Virus record (IMG/VR): IMGVR_UViG_3300017706_001628
Span: 1-22,314 of that record
DNA length: 22,314 bases
DNA from: a virus
Direction: 5' to 3' (one strand)
Both the position numbers and the translations under genes were made by a program. This document shows, one piece after another, positions 1 through 6,524 of the stretch. Each line of letters begins with the position of its first letter. The stretch's first letter is position 1. The notes beneath the pieces are model-generated. The model saw only the letters and a program-made list of their open reading frames with translations, did not search any database and was not told where the DNA came from.

Positions 1-45
1 AACAGATTTTAAGTCTGGTGCGTCTACCGATTCCGCCATACTCGC
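1..45 (-). tRNA. tRNA-Leu (anticodon UAA), 5' part, cut by window edge
   Basis: Read on the minus strand, the segment starts with GCGAGTA (acceptor 5' strand), followed by a D-arm with GGAATCGGTAGAC and an anticodon arm CCAGA-CTTAAAA-TCTGT, with UAA in the loop. The leucine-type D-arm and the position of the anticodon resemble bacterial tRNA-Leu(UAA). The variable arm, T arm and 3' acceptor strand lie outside the window, so completeness cannot be judged. The outermost anticodon-stem pair is a C-U mismatch. It sits seven bases after the stop of the preceding minus-strand gene, so it is probably cut out of the same early transcript. Confidence 0.88.
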
Positions 46-51
46 AAGGAA

Positions 52-342
52 TCAAGGACAATACTCCTTGTAGATATTATTGTCATCATCGTCTAATGAC
101 ATTTCCACCGTTTCATCAAGTTCCCAAGAATCTTCACCTTCCAGATAATTGATCATCTTATCCCATAATTCCGGTGGAAAGTCATCAATGAACATTCCCC
201 AAGTTCCAGGATTCTCGTCATCACCGTTAGGTTCCCAAGTACAGTATTTGATGTCATTTTGATATTCGCAAAAAAGAAAGTCAAATACGTTAGATTGGTC
301 CTCTTCAGTTTGACAATAGATTTTAAGATTGTTCAATTTCAT
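52..342 (-). CDS. Small acidic hypothetical protein (96 aa)
   Basis: I do not recognise this family. The product is strongly acidic, with a run DDDDNN near the C-terminus, and rich in Trp and aromatic residues (CTWEPN, PGTWGMF, PPELWDKM). There is no signal peptide or membrane segment. No good Shine-Dalgarno sequence precedes the ATG at 342. It is the last protein gene before the tRNA-Leu and follows two other small genes on the same strand, in what looks like an early transcript started at 815-843. Small acidic early proteins of phages often bind host enzymes, but nothing in this sequence shows that. Confidence 0.6.
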   Translation of the reverse strand: MKLNNLKIYCQTEEDQSNVFDFLFCEYQNDIKYCTWEPNGDDENPGTWGMFIDDFPPELWDKMINYLEGEDSWELDETVEMSLDDDDNNIYKEYCP

Positions 343-395
343 AGGTACATGGATGAAGACTACAATATTCGTTAAAAGTGATTTTCATCTCTTTA

Positions 396-536
396 TCAGT
401 CAGGCCTGCGTTTCTTGCTGCTTTTGGGATATTCCACTTTGCATAGAATAACATTTCCATAGACTGTCGGGTTTCTGGTCTCATAATTGTAGCAAACTAG
501 GATTTCTTCGTAAAATGATGGTTTGTAATAATTCAT
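396..536 (-). CDS. Small basic hypothetical protein (46 aa; longer start at 602 unlikely)
   Basis: The open frame extends to an ATG at 602 (68 codons), but I prefer the inner ATG at 536. The DNA from 537 to 608 is a repeated non-coding element. Its second copy (18269-18339) ends exactly at the ATG of gp59, and the aligned position here is the ATG at 536. From that start the protein is 46 aa, begins MNYYKPSFYEE and ends in a basic tail KSSKKRRPD. With the long start, the first 22 residues would be a translation of the element (KKGRKK...). Function unknown. No Shine-Dalgarno is seen before either start. Confidence 0.5.
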   Translation of the reverse strand: MNYYKPSFYEEILVCYNYETRNPTVYGNVILCKVEYPKSSKKRRPD

Positions 537-608
537 AAAAAAGGTAATAGGGCGATTTTTTGCCGGAATTTTTTTGCGCCCTTTTTTGGAATTAAAATCC
601 AATTTTGC
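537..608 (-). repeat. Repeated intergenic dyad element, copy 1
   Basis: On the minus strand this runs from GCAAAATT through GGGCG, an A-rich loop and CGCCC to TATTACCTTTTTT directly before an ATG. The arms GGGCG (577-581) and CGCCC (550-554) pair perfectly. A second copy of almost equal length lies at 18269-18339, and most positions match by eye. There the arms are GGGTG and CACCT, so pairing is kept through a T-A for C-G change plus a G-U wobble. This favours a structured RNA or DNA element over coding sequence. It lies between two small genes and abuts the next start codon. Confidence 0.65.
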
Positions 609-791
609 TCAGAGTGGAGTTGCATATGCCAGGGTATCTTCATCCAGCATGGCACGACATAGTTCTAGTACACCCATAAATTGATCTACGGTATCACACT
701 CTACCACTTTTTCATCACCTTGCTCAGAGTAGAGATAAAACTTACGGGCCACGGGGTCAACAACGCAGCGGGAAAGAAAGTCGTCTTGCAT
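609..791 (-). CDS. Small acidic hypothetical protein (60 aa)
   Basis: It begins MQDDFLSRCVVDPVARKFYL and has a C-terminal helix-like part (DQFMGVLELCRAMLDED). I recall similar 60-residue proteins in other T4-like cyanophages but can give no function. It is the first gene after the perfect-consensus promoter at 815-843, about 20 bases upstream of its ATG, and is followed by repeat copy 1. This position marks it as an early gene downstream of the late tail operon. No clear Shine-Dalgarno stands at the usual distance; an AGCAGG lies further upstream. Confidence 0.7.
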   Translation of the reverse strand: MQDDFLSRCVVDPVARKFYLYSEQGDEKVVECDTVDQFMGVLELCRAMLDEDTLAYATPL

Positions 792-814
792 TAGGTTTGT
801 TTGATTACCTGCTT

Positions 815-843
815 ATTATAGGAACAAAAGGGTCAGGTGTCAA
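815..843 (-). promoter_or_regulatory. Perfect-consensus sigma70-type promoter (early promoter)
   Basis: The minus strand reads TTGACA (838-843), a 17-base spacer (821-837) and TATAAT (815-820): both hexamers are exact and the spacing is ideal. The -35 box overlaps the last codons and stop of the upstream tail gene (stop at 840-842). Host RNA polymerase with its primary sigma factor should recognise it, so the small genes at 52-791 and the tRNA can be expressed early, independently of the late operon that ends here. Confidence 0.9.
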
Positions 844-1436
844 GCATCTTGTTCTATCTCAAGAGGTGGTACATCTTTTCTAGTTGCATTGACGGTGTAA
901 TAGCAGTCAATCGCAGCTGCATTCCCAGACTTGAGATAAATGGTTTTACCCCACTCAATTTTATCCACCATTAGATCCTGAGATGATCCAATTTGAGTGA
1001 CAGAAACTGTGATTGTAGTTGGATCAATCAATCCGTTCCAGTAATCAGGTAATATAATTCTATTATCTCCTGTTAGATGACCACGAACATAAACCCCATA
1101 TTCGGGACCTTCCAAACACCCGTGCCACAGTCTCTTTCCATCTTTAGTTGGGTGGGGGATATTGAATGCTTTAACAGTAGCATTTACCCCAGAGGTTGCG
1201 TTAATAGTTCCCGCAGTGATAGTCCCAGTTACACCCAAATCATTATTGACAGTTAAATTATCAATCTGTGCATTACCATGAACTAATCTACCACATGCAT
1301 CATCTGGGTAACTAGTATCATCTGTCCCTGCATATGCAATGTATTGCAAATTGGTTTTCTTAGATCCAGTTATATTACCACCGCAACTCTTAGTTGATTC
1401 TGGTTGGCCAGGTGGTACGAATTGTTCTGCTGCCAT
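840..1436 (-). CDS. Tail/virion structural protein, paralog A (198 aa)
   Basis: The C-terminal half (about residues 88-190) carries a signature known to me from cyanophage tail and fibre proteins: FNIPHPTKDGKRLWHGCLEGP, then VYVRGHL, ILPDYWNGLIDPTTITVSVT and IDCYYTVNATR. The N-terminal part has short beta repeats (DNLTVNNDLGVTGTITAGTI) that suggest a fibrous stalk. The 264-aa protein directly upstream shares the same C-terminal domain, so the pair is a tandem duplication. Its ATG overlaps the upstream stop by one base (TAATG), pointing to translational coupling. It is the last gene of the late operon. I infer a baseplate-distal fibre or spike-associated protein; the exact place in the virion is unknown. 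Confidence 0.75.
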   Translation of the reverse strand: MAAEQFVPPGQPESTKSCGGNITGSKKTNLQYIAYAGTDDTSYPDDACGRLVHGNAQIDNLTVNNDLGVTGTITAGTINATSGVNATVKAFNIPHPTKDGKRLWHGCLEGPEYGVYVRGHLTGDNRIILPDYWNGLIDPTTITVSVTQIGSSQDLMVDKIEWGKTIYLKSGNAAAIDCYYTVNATRKDVPPLEIEQDA

Positions 1437-2230
1437 TACTTAGTCTCCTTTACGTCATAGTGATATCCAGAGATAGAATACTGATCGTTATCTCCTGGGT
1501 AGTCTGCTGGAGAGTCTCCTTCATATTCAGAGATGAGTCTCTCACCATCTGCACGAGTTCCGAACACATGGTAGTAACAATCGATGGGTAATCCACCATT
1601 CGATTGTAAGTGAATCTTGTTCTCTCCGATTCTCTTTACGATGATGTGCTGATGAGCACCAATCGGTGTTAAGTTTACCGTGATTGTTGTTGGGTCAACC
1701 AATTTTTCCCAATATCCAGGGAGAACAATCTCAGTTTTATTTTTTACACGACCTCTAAAGTATACATCATTGGATGGACCTTCAGGACATGTATGTCTTA
1801 GACGATATCCATCTCGTGTTGGGTGAGGAATATCAAAGTTCTTCTTAGCAGACAGAATGTGTGCGCCACAGCGTGATTTTACTTCACCCTGAGCAGTGAT
1901 GTTTCCTCTTGCTAAAATATCAGATGAAACAAAAAGGTTTGCTTTGATTGCCGTGTTTCCTTTCACATACAACGATAAATTACTTGCCGGAACACCACAA
2001 ATAGATCCAGTAAGAGAACCCTTTGGTCCAGCATCTACTCTAGGACCAATCATCACTGTAGCAGATGGTGGAAATGGAAATCCAGTATCTCCTACATTCA
2101 ATGGACCTTGAATATAAGAAGATCCGATAATTTTTTGTGGCCCAATACCTAATGCTGTTGGTATAACATTCTCTGGACATACCAACAGTTGTCCATCGTA
2201 GATATGCCCTTCATCAAACTGAAATGCCAT
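1436..2230 (-). CDS. Tail/virion structural protein, paralog B (264 aa)
   Basis: It has the same domain as its downstream neighbour: FDIPHPTRDGYRLRHTCPEGP, VYFRGRV, VLPGYWEKLVDPTTITVNLT, then PIDCYYHVFGTRADGERL, here followed by an extra acidic tail (SEYEGDSPADYPGDNDQY). The N-terminal 120 residues include a Gly-rich stretch and a beta-repeat segment (GNTAIKANLFVSSDILARGN) similar to phage fibre shafts. No chaperone-type S74 peptidase domain is visible. Likely a trimeric fibre or baseplate-attached structural protein. It lies seven bases downstream of the beta-helical protein gene in the late operon. Confidence 0.78.
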   Translation of the reverse strand: MAFQFDEGHIYDGQLLVCPENVIPTALGIGPQKIIGSSYIQGPLNVGDTGFPFPPSATVMIGPRVDAGPKGSLTGSICGVPASNLSLYVKGNTAIKANLFVSSDILARGNITAQGEVKSRCGAHILSAKKNFDIPHPTRDGYRLRHTCPEGPSNDVYFRGRVKNKTEIVLPGYWEKLVDPTTITVNLTPIGAHQHIIVKRIGENKIHLQSNGGLPIDCYYHVFGTRADGERLISEYEGDSPADYPGDNDQYSISGYHYDVKETK

Positions 2231-2237
2231 GATACTC

Positions 2238-2783
2238 CTATTTTATTTGTCCTGGTTTTTTCTTTGGATTGGTCGCACAAGAGACTCCATTAATTATAGG
2301 CGATATAAGTTGCGTCCCCAATTTACCATTTATAGTCAAAACTCCTGTGGTAAGAAGTTTAAGTGACTGCTTTGCATCAAGGGTGATATTTTTTGAATCA
2401 AGTTTAATTGATTGATTTCCCTCAACCCAGACTACACCCTCTGGATCTCCTCCAGTAGCAACAATCTCTACATCGGTGCCTTCGATGCGAACTTTTCCAT
2501 CTCTGGCTCTTATTATTATATCACCATTTTCTGCATTTAGAAAGATAGCATTTTGGCCTTTGCTTAAATCTTCACCTGAGTTTATTTGTGTTGCTCCTGG
2601 AGAGTTCATGGTAGTCCAACCCTCACGAACACCATCCTCAGTCATATCAAAGAAGTGTCTACCATCAAGTCCCTTGAGTTCAACACTAGACGTGACACAT
2701 TTATCCTTGCTGATACCTCCAAAGGAGATAGCACCATTCATCGCTCCAATAACTTGTGTCCAAAAATTTCTCTTTTCTGCCAT
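2238..2783 (-). CDS. Beta-helical virion protein, baseplate spike-like (181 aa)
   Basis: From about residue 75 to 165 the protein is a run of short alternating hydrophobic strands (AIFLNAENGDIIIRARDGKV, VRIEGTDVEIVA, VWVEGNQSIKLDSKNITLDA, LKLLTTGVLTING). This is the pattern of the triple-stranded beta-helix in T4 gp5 and VgrG needles. The gp5-type protein two genes upstream has the OB-fold part but lacks a recognisable beta-helix, so this separate protein may supply the needle; that is inference. The C-terminus is short and basic (NPKKKPGQIK). A late-type box AATAAATA lies 20-27 bases upstream of the ATG, but no Shine-Dalgarno is visible. Confidence 0.65.
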   Translation of the reverse strand: MAEKRNFWTQVIGAMNGAISFGGISKDKCVTSSVELKGLDGRHFFDMTEDGVREGWTTMNSPGATQINSGEDLSKGQNAIFLNAENGDIIIRARDGKVRIEGTDVEIVATGGDPEGVVWVEGNQSIKLDSKNITLDAKQSLKLLTTGVLTINGKLGTQLISPIINGVSCATNPKKKPGQIK

Positions 2784-2809
2784 AAACTAAAATTAGGAGG
2801 GATTCTTAG

Positions 2810-2817
2810 TATTTATT
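2810..2817 (-). promoter_or_regulatory. Late promoter-like box (AATAAATA)
   Basis: The minus strand reads AATAAATA, matching the NATAAATA form of the T4-type late promoter. It is about 27 bases upstream of the ATG at 2783 and overlaps the stop region of the upstream structural gene. In T4 such boxes are used by host polymerase carrying gp55, with gp33 as co-activator. In AT-rich DNA an 8-base box can occur by chance, but position before a gene start supports it. Confidence 0.5.
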
Positions 2818-4045
2818 AGTAACCTCCATAGCCTCCGCCACCACCAGGTGATGGTGAAGGAGATGGACTTGGAGATGGACTTGGAGATGGTCCGGGAGAA
2901 GGTGTGGATGTAGGTGTTGTAGTTGTGGTCGTAGTTGCTCTCGCTGGTGCTGTTTGCCTACTTCCTGTTGATCTGGTTACAGTTGAAGTTGCTGTTGTTT
3001 GTTCTGCGGTTTGAACTTCCTCTGCGGTAGTTTCTGTCTGAGTAATCGTAGTTGTTACTCTTTCAGTAACACCTGTGACACTCTCTTGAAGAGTGTTATA
3101 AACTCTCACACCAGTATTTCTAACTCCAGCATATTTTACACCATTATCAAAGAATACATTACCATAGTAAGGTTTACCGTCAAGATATCCATTGATTTGT
3201 AGACCAACAAGGTCATAAACCTGAACAACTTCTCCTGGGCCTGCAACTTCAGGAACTAGTGGATCACGAATAACCTCAAACACTGGAATGAATTGTGCAT
3301 TTACACCTGTTTCGGTGTCCATAAAAATTGTTGGAAGACTTGTATAGTTTCCGCCAGTATTAACCTTTACAGAATTAATTTTTCCAAATGGATTACAATT
3401 ATATGTCAGAGTTGTTCCATTCTTAGGTTCAATCACTATCTGATCTACACCACAGTTGTGATTGATACCAGGATTTGTGACGATAACATCTGTTAATTTA
3501 ATCAATGCAGGATATTGAGGCACCGTTTGTCCTGGTGGAAGATATCCTGTTCCACTATCTCGAACTAAAACACGACGAACTCTACCAGTATTCTTTCCAT
3601 CCGAATTGAATAAAAGTTCCGTCTCTAATACCGCACCACTTCCATTGTTACATGGGTCAATAACTTGAATTCTTGGTGGACTTGTATATCCATATCCACC
3701 ATCGACGATATCAACAGCGATAATATTTCCCTCTAGGTCAATGATTGGGTTTGCTTTTGCTCCAATCCCACCACCACCAAAAACGTTGAGTGTTGGAGGT
3801 CCACATGGTTTTGGAGAGACATCACAAGGATCCTTCCTTTTTAAATCATTAGTGGTGAGAGCATTGATATCATTAATTGAAAGATATTTTACTTCATTAT
3901 CGCCATTAATAAACACAAATGTAGTCCCTGGAGACATTTTCTCATAATTATTTGCTTCTTCAATAGTAATTCCCTGAACATATCCGTCAAACTGACTAAT
4001 ATATCCAACTTTTATATTATCTCTTGATGGTGGTTGTATTGGCAT
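2816..4045 (-). CDS. Virion structural protein with GG-x-GY repeats and a Thr/Pro-Ser/Gly tail (409 aa)
   Basis: The central region repeats a beta motif: IVDGGYGYTSPPRIQV, VRDSGTGYLPPG and VNTGGNYTSLPTIFM. It is a motif I associate with cyanophage structural proteins. From about residue 325 the composition changes sharply to Thr-rich (TTTITQTETTAEE, TTTTTTTPT), then Pro-Ser repeats (PSPSPSPS), and ends in a Gly/Tyr cap. This tail looks like an extended, mucin-like linker. The start ATG at 4045 overlaps the gp5 stop (TAATG), so it is translationally coupled to gp5. I infer a baseplate or tail-tip protein; the precise role is unknown. Confidence 0.72.
   Translation of the reverse strand: MPIQPPSRDNIKVGYISQFDGYVQGITIEEANNYEKMSPGTTFVFINGDNEVKYLSINDINALTTNDLKRKDPCDVSPKPCGPPTLNVFGGGGIGAKANPIIDLEGNIIAVDIVDGGYGYTSPPRIQVIDPCNNGSGAVLETELLFNSDGKNTGRVRRVLVRDSGTGYLPPGQTVPQYPALIKLTDVIVTNPGINHNCGVDQIVIEPKNGTTLTYNCNPFGKINSVKVNTGGNYTSLPTIFMDTETGVNAQFIPVFEVIRDPLVPEVAGPGEVVQVYDLVGLQINGYLDGKPYYGNVFFDNGVKYAGVRNTGVRVYNTLQESVTGVTERVTTTITQTETTAEEVQTAEQTTATSTVTRSTGSRQTAPARATTTTTTTPTSTPSPGPSPSPSPSPSPSPSPGGGGGYGGY
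2859..2890 (-). repeat. 12-bp tandem repeat coding Pro-Ser
   Basis: The plus strand has GGAGATGGACTT twice in full and a further eight bases, about 2.7 units. On the coding strand it encodes the Pro-Ser run in the tail of the 409-aa protein. The exact units suggest recent slippage, so the length of the linker is likely to vary between relatives. Confidence 0.85.
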
Positions 4046-6303
4046 TATGTGCTTCCTCTCGATGTAATCGTTCCGATGGTATTTCCTTGTTCATCAATAA
4101 TTCTACCTTCTCTCACTGCTTGTCTTTCAGCATCAGTAACAGGTTTAGCTAAATCATTTCCAATATCATCTGTCTCTGGTGTTGGCTCTGGGTTTTCTGC
4201 TTGTGCTGCTGCATTATCAGCAACCTGATTTGGATTTGGTTTCTCTTCTCCAGGTTTACCACTGCCTCCATCTTGTAATGTATGTGTGTCGTTCGGAGAA
4301 CACATTGGTTTTGGATCACAATCGAAGAATTGAGTGATCGATGAAATAAATCCAAGTGATGCTGCGATATCTAGGTTTATACCACCCAGAGCACCAAGTC
4401 CTCCAGCAAGACCAGCGATTGCTCCACCACCAGTAATTGCTCCAAGTATTGCTGGATTTGCTCCGGCAAGAGGTCCTATAATTCCAACCAGTGAGTTAAG
4501 ATCTCCAGATGCGATAGCAGAGAATGCCTGTCCGTAAGCGGCCACTTGAGGACCAAAGAGTGATGTAATACCACCAACAACGTCTCCGCCATTGAGAATA
4601 TCAGTAGCGGTAAAAACTATTCCAGGATCAACTCCTGCCAAACCAGCAAGAGATGAAAGACCACCGATAACATCACCAGTTTGCAGAGCAGATGTTACAT
4701 CACCAATCAATCCAGGATCAACACCTAGTTGTTGTGCTAAAGCAGTTGATAATCCTCCGACTAAACCACCTGATGCCAGTGCAGCGGCAACGGCAGGGAC
4801 TGTGATGCCATTAGCAGAAGTGGTTGCTTGAGGAGACGATCCTGCTGCCTGAGTTCCTGCAGCAGAACCTGCACCAGATAAGGAAGTTGAAACTCTGTTA
4901 ATCATCGGTGCTATTGCAGTATCAACCGATGCCATGATTGTCCCTAGAGTTGATCCTAAAACTTCACCAACTAGTTCTTCAGTAGAACAGATTGGGTTTG
5001 GTGTGTAGTATCCTTCAGGTGGAAGTGGTGGAACATTAAAGTTGGGGTCAAATTCTGATACAGTTCCAACCTCAGGTGACGTGGAGTTTACCTCAGTAGG
5101 TGCCAATGAAGGAGCAGGTCCAACTGGAGGTGACGAATTTCCTTTTCTGCCAAGAATATTGAGAAGTGCTCCTAAGATCGTTCCAGCCAGTCCACCAACG
5201 ATACCATTGAAAGCACATACCAATCCTTCAAAACCCTTCACCAAATCATCTAAAAGTTGAATACGAATTGATGGCGGTGAAATCTTTAATAGAGGTCCAG
5301 CAATATCATTAATTTGTTCTGTTACAAAGTTTTGAACTTTGCCAAAAATTTTCTTCATGTGCTTTGAGATTTCTCCCGCTGCTTCACTCAGAATTTCATT
5401 TATGTCTTTGAACGCATTTTTGATTGGTAGAGAAACAGCACTTGTATACTGCTGCAGTGCTTTCTGTGCATCCTGCATTTTTTCAGTCATATTTTCAATG
5501 ACTGTTTGAATAGCAGTCATCTCTGAACTTTGTTCTGGATCAGGACATGCTAGAGCGTGCTTTCTTTTTAGAATTTTTTCTTTTTTATTATCCTCTGCTG
5601 TCTCTTGATGAATAGAATCAGAAGATTCTTTTGTTGGTAATGTGCCAGATGAGGGTTCTTCGGATGCTAACTCAGTATCAGCAACTTTCTTTGTGGTATC
5701 TTTATCTGCTCCCTTTGAATGATGACTTTGTGGAGTGAAGTTCTGGGCATCCGTGGATGCTTTAGTTTCCTGCTCCTTCTGCCATCTGTTTAATGCTTTT
5801 TGATAACGTTTGGCCCCAGATCTTGTGCTTGGAAAATTATCCCTACTAGGTCTCTCTGTATTTTGATTGACTGCAGCGACTGATCTGCCTCCTGGACCAC
5901 CAAGTCCAGTTTTAGTTTTTAATCTAGTGGTCGCATTATTTCCTAACACTCCCATGATGACAGGAACTTGACGATCCTGACTATCAAGGAAGAATCCAAA
6001 GACAAAATTACCTTGCTTAAGCGCAGGTGTTTGGAATGATCCACCCTGACCACCACCAGCGGTGATCGGATACATTACTTGCGCCCAAGGTAATTGTTCA
6101 GATTTAATTGACGATTCACCTTGATCGTGAATACCAATAATCCTTACTTTATATCTGTACCCCCAACCAGGGGTATCATTTTTACTCTTTGTCTTTCCGG
6201 CACTTATGTTTTCTCTCCAAGTAGAATCGTCAGCGATTTGACCAACCCACCAAAGAAAATTGCCCCCAAGAAATCCTGGATTAAATAGTGCTCCTCCTTC
6301 CAT
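4045..6303 (-). CDS. 5: Baseplate hub subunit, gp5-like, lacking the lysozyme domain (752 aa)
   Basis: The N-terminus (MEGGALFNPGFLGGNFLWWV) and an OB-fold stretch at about 46-121 (GWGYRYKVRIIGIHDQ, LPWAQVMYPI, GNFVFGFFLD, VPVIMGVLG) identify T4 gp5 / VgrG-type hub protein. It trimerises with gp27 at the tip of the tail tube. T4 gp5 carries a lysozyme domain after the OB fold; here residues 130-750 show instead a charged linker, a helical region (about 265-350) and a long Gly/Ala-rich part with repeats such as SLAGLAGVDPG and GVDPGLIGDV. I see neither a T4-lysozyme signature nor a C-terminal beta-helix. The C-terminus is DEQGNTIGTITSRGST. Both ends overlap neighbouring genes by one base (TAATG). 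Confidence 0.85.
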   Translation of the reverse strand: MEGGALFNPGFLGGNFLWWVGQIADDSTWRENISAGKTKSKNDTPGWGYRYKVRIIGIHDQGESSIKSEQLPWAQVMYPITAGGGQGGSFQTPALKQGNFVFGFFLDSQDRQVPVIMGVLGNNATTRLKTKTGLGGPGGRSVAAVNQNTERPSRDNFPSTRSGAKRYQKALNRWQKEQETKASTDAQNFTPQSHHSKGADKDTTKKVADTELASEEPSSGTLPTKESSDSIHQETAEDNKKEKILKRKHALACPDPEQSSEMTAIQTVIENMTEKMQDAQKALQQYTSAVSLPIKNAFKDINEILSEAAGEISKHMKKIFGKVQNFVTEQINDIAGPLLKISPPSIRIQLLDDLVKGFEGLVCAFNGIVGGLAGTILGALLNILGRKGNSSPPVGPAPSLAPTEVNSTSPEVGTVSEFDPNFNVPPLPPEGYYTPNPICSTEELVGEVLGSTLGTIMASVDTAIAPMINRVSTSLSGAGSAAGTQAAGSSPQATTSANGITVPAVAAALASGGLVGGLSTALAQQLGVDPGLIGDVTSALQTGDVIGGLSSLAGLAGVDPGIVFTATDILNGGDVVGGITSLFGPQVAAYGQAFSAIASGDLNSLVGIIGPLAGANPAILGAITGGGAIAGLAGGLGALGGINLDIAASLGFISSITQFFDCDPKPMCSPNDTHTLQDGGSGKPGEEKPNPNQVADNAAAQAENPEPTPETDDIGNDLAKPVTDAERQAVREGRIIDEQGNTIGTITSRGST

Positions 6304-6524
6304 TAATCCTCGTAAATTCTACATTCGTCTGTTTCTGGATTTTCATCACAATACATTTCAAGTGGGGTAGGATCATGGTCGTCGTTTGGATGCGATGCAT
6401 AATACAACTCTAGGTGATGCAACTCGTCTTCTGTATGACGGCGCATCTGTGGTGACAATGTTGGATTTTCCAGCAAATCTTTGTCATCATTAATATGTTG
6501 CTGAATACTTTTCTCTTTACTCAT
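6303..6524 (-). CDS. CP12-like small protein in the baseplate operon (73 aa)
   Basis: The last 21 residues (53-73; TPLEMYCDENPETDECRIY then ED) match the C-terminal motif of cyanobacterial CP12, including the redox pair C59 and C68 with eight residues between and the ECRIY ending. In CP12 this part binds GAPDH within the GAPDH-CP12-phosphoribulokinase complex that shuts down the Calvin cycle. The N-terminal Cys pair of full CP12 is absent. The first 50 residues are a charged helical segment (SPQMRRHTEDELHHLELYY). The gene sits between the hub genes 27 and 5, overlapping both (ATGA and TAATG), so it is expressed late with structural genes. A virion or assembly role is as possible as a metabolic one. 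Confidence 0.75.
   Translation of the reverse strand: MSKEKSIQQHINDDKDLLENPTLSPQMRRHTEDELHHLELYYASHPNDDHDPTPLEMYCDENPETDECRIYED

Noticed and set aside
323-388. A 21-codon minus-strand ORF (MKITFNEYCSLHPCTYEIEQS) between two small genes
   Set aside because: Very short, overlaps the start of the 96-aa gene in another frame, and has only a weak AAAGAG upstream. Not enough to call a gene.
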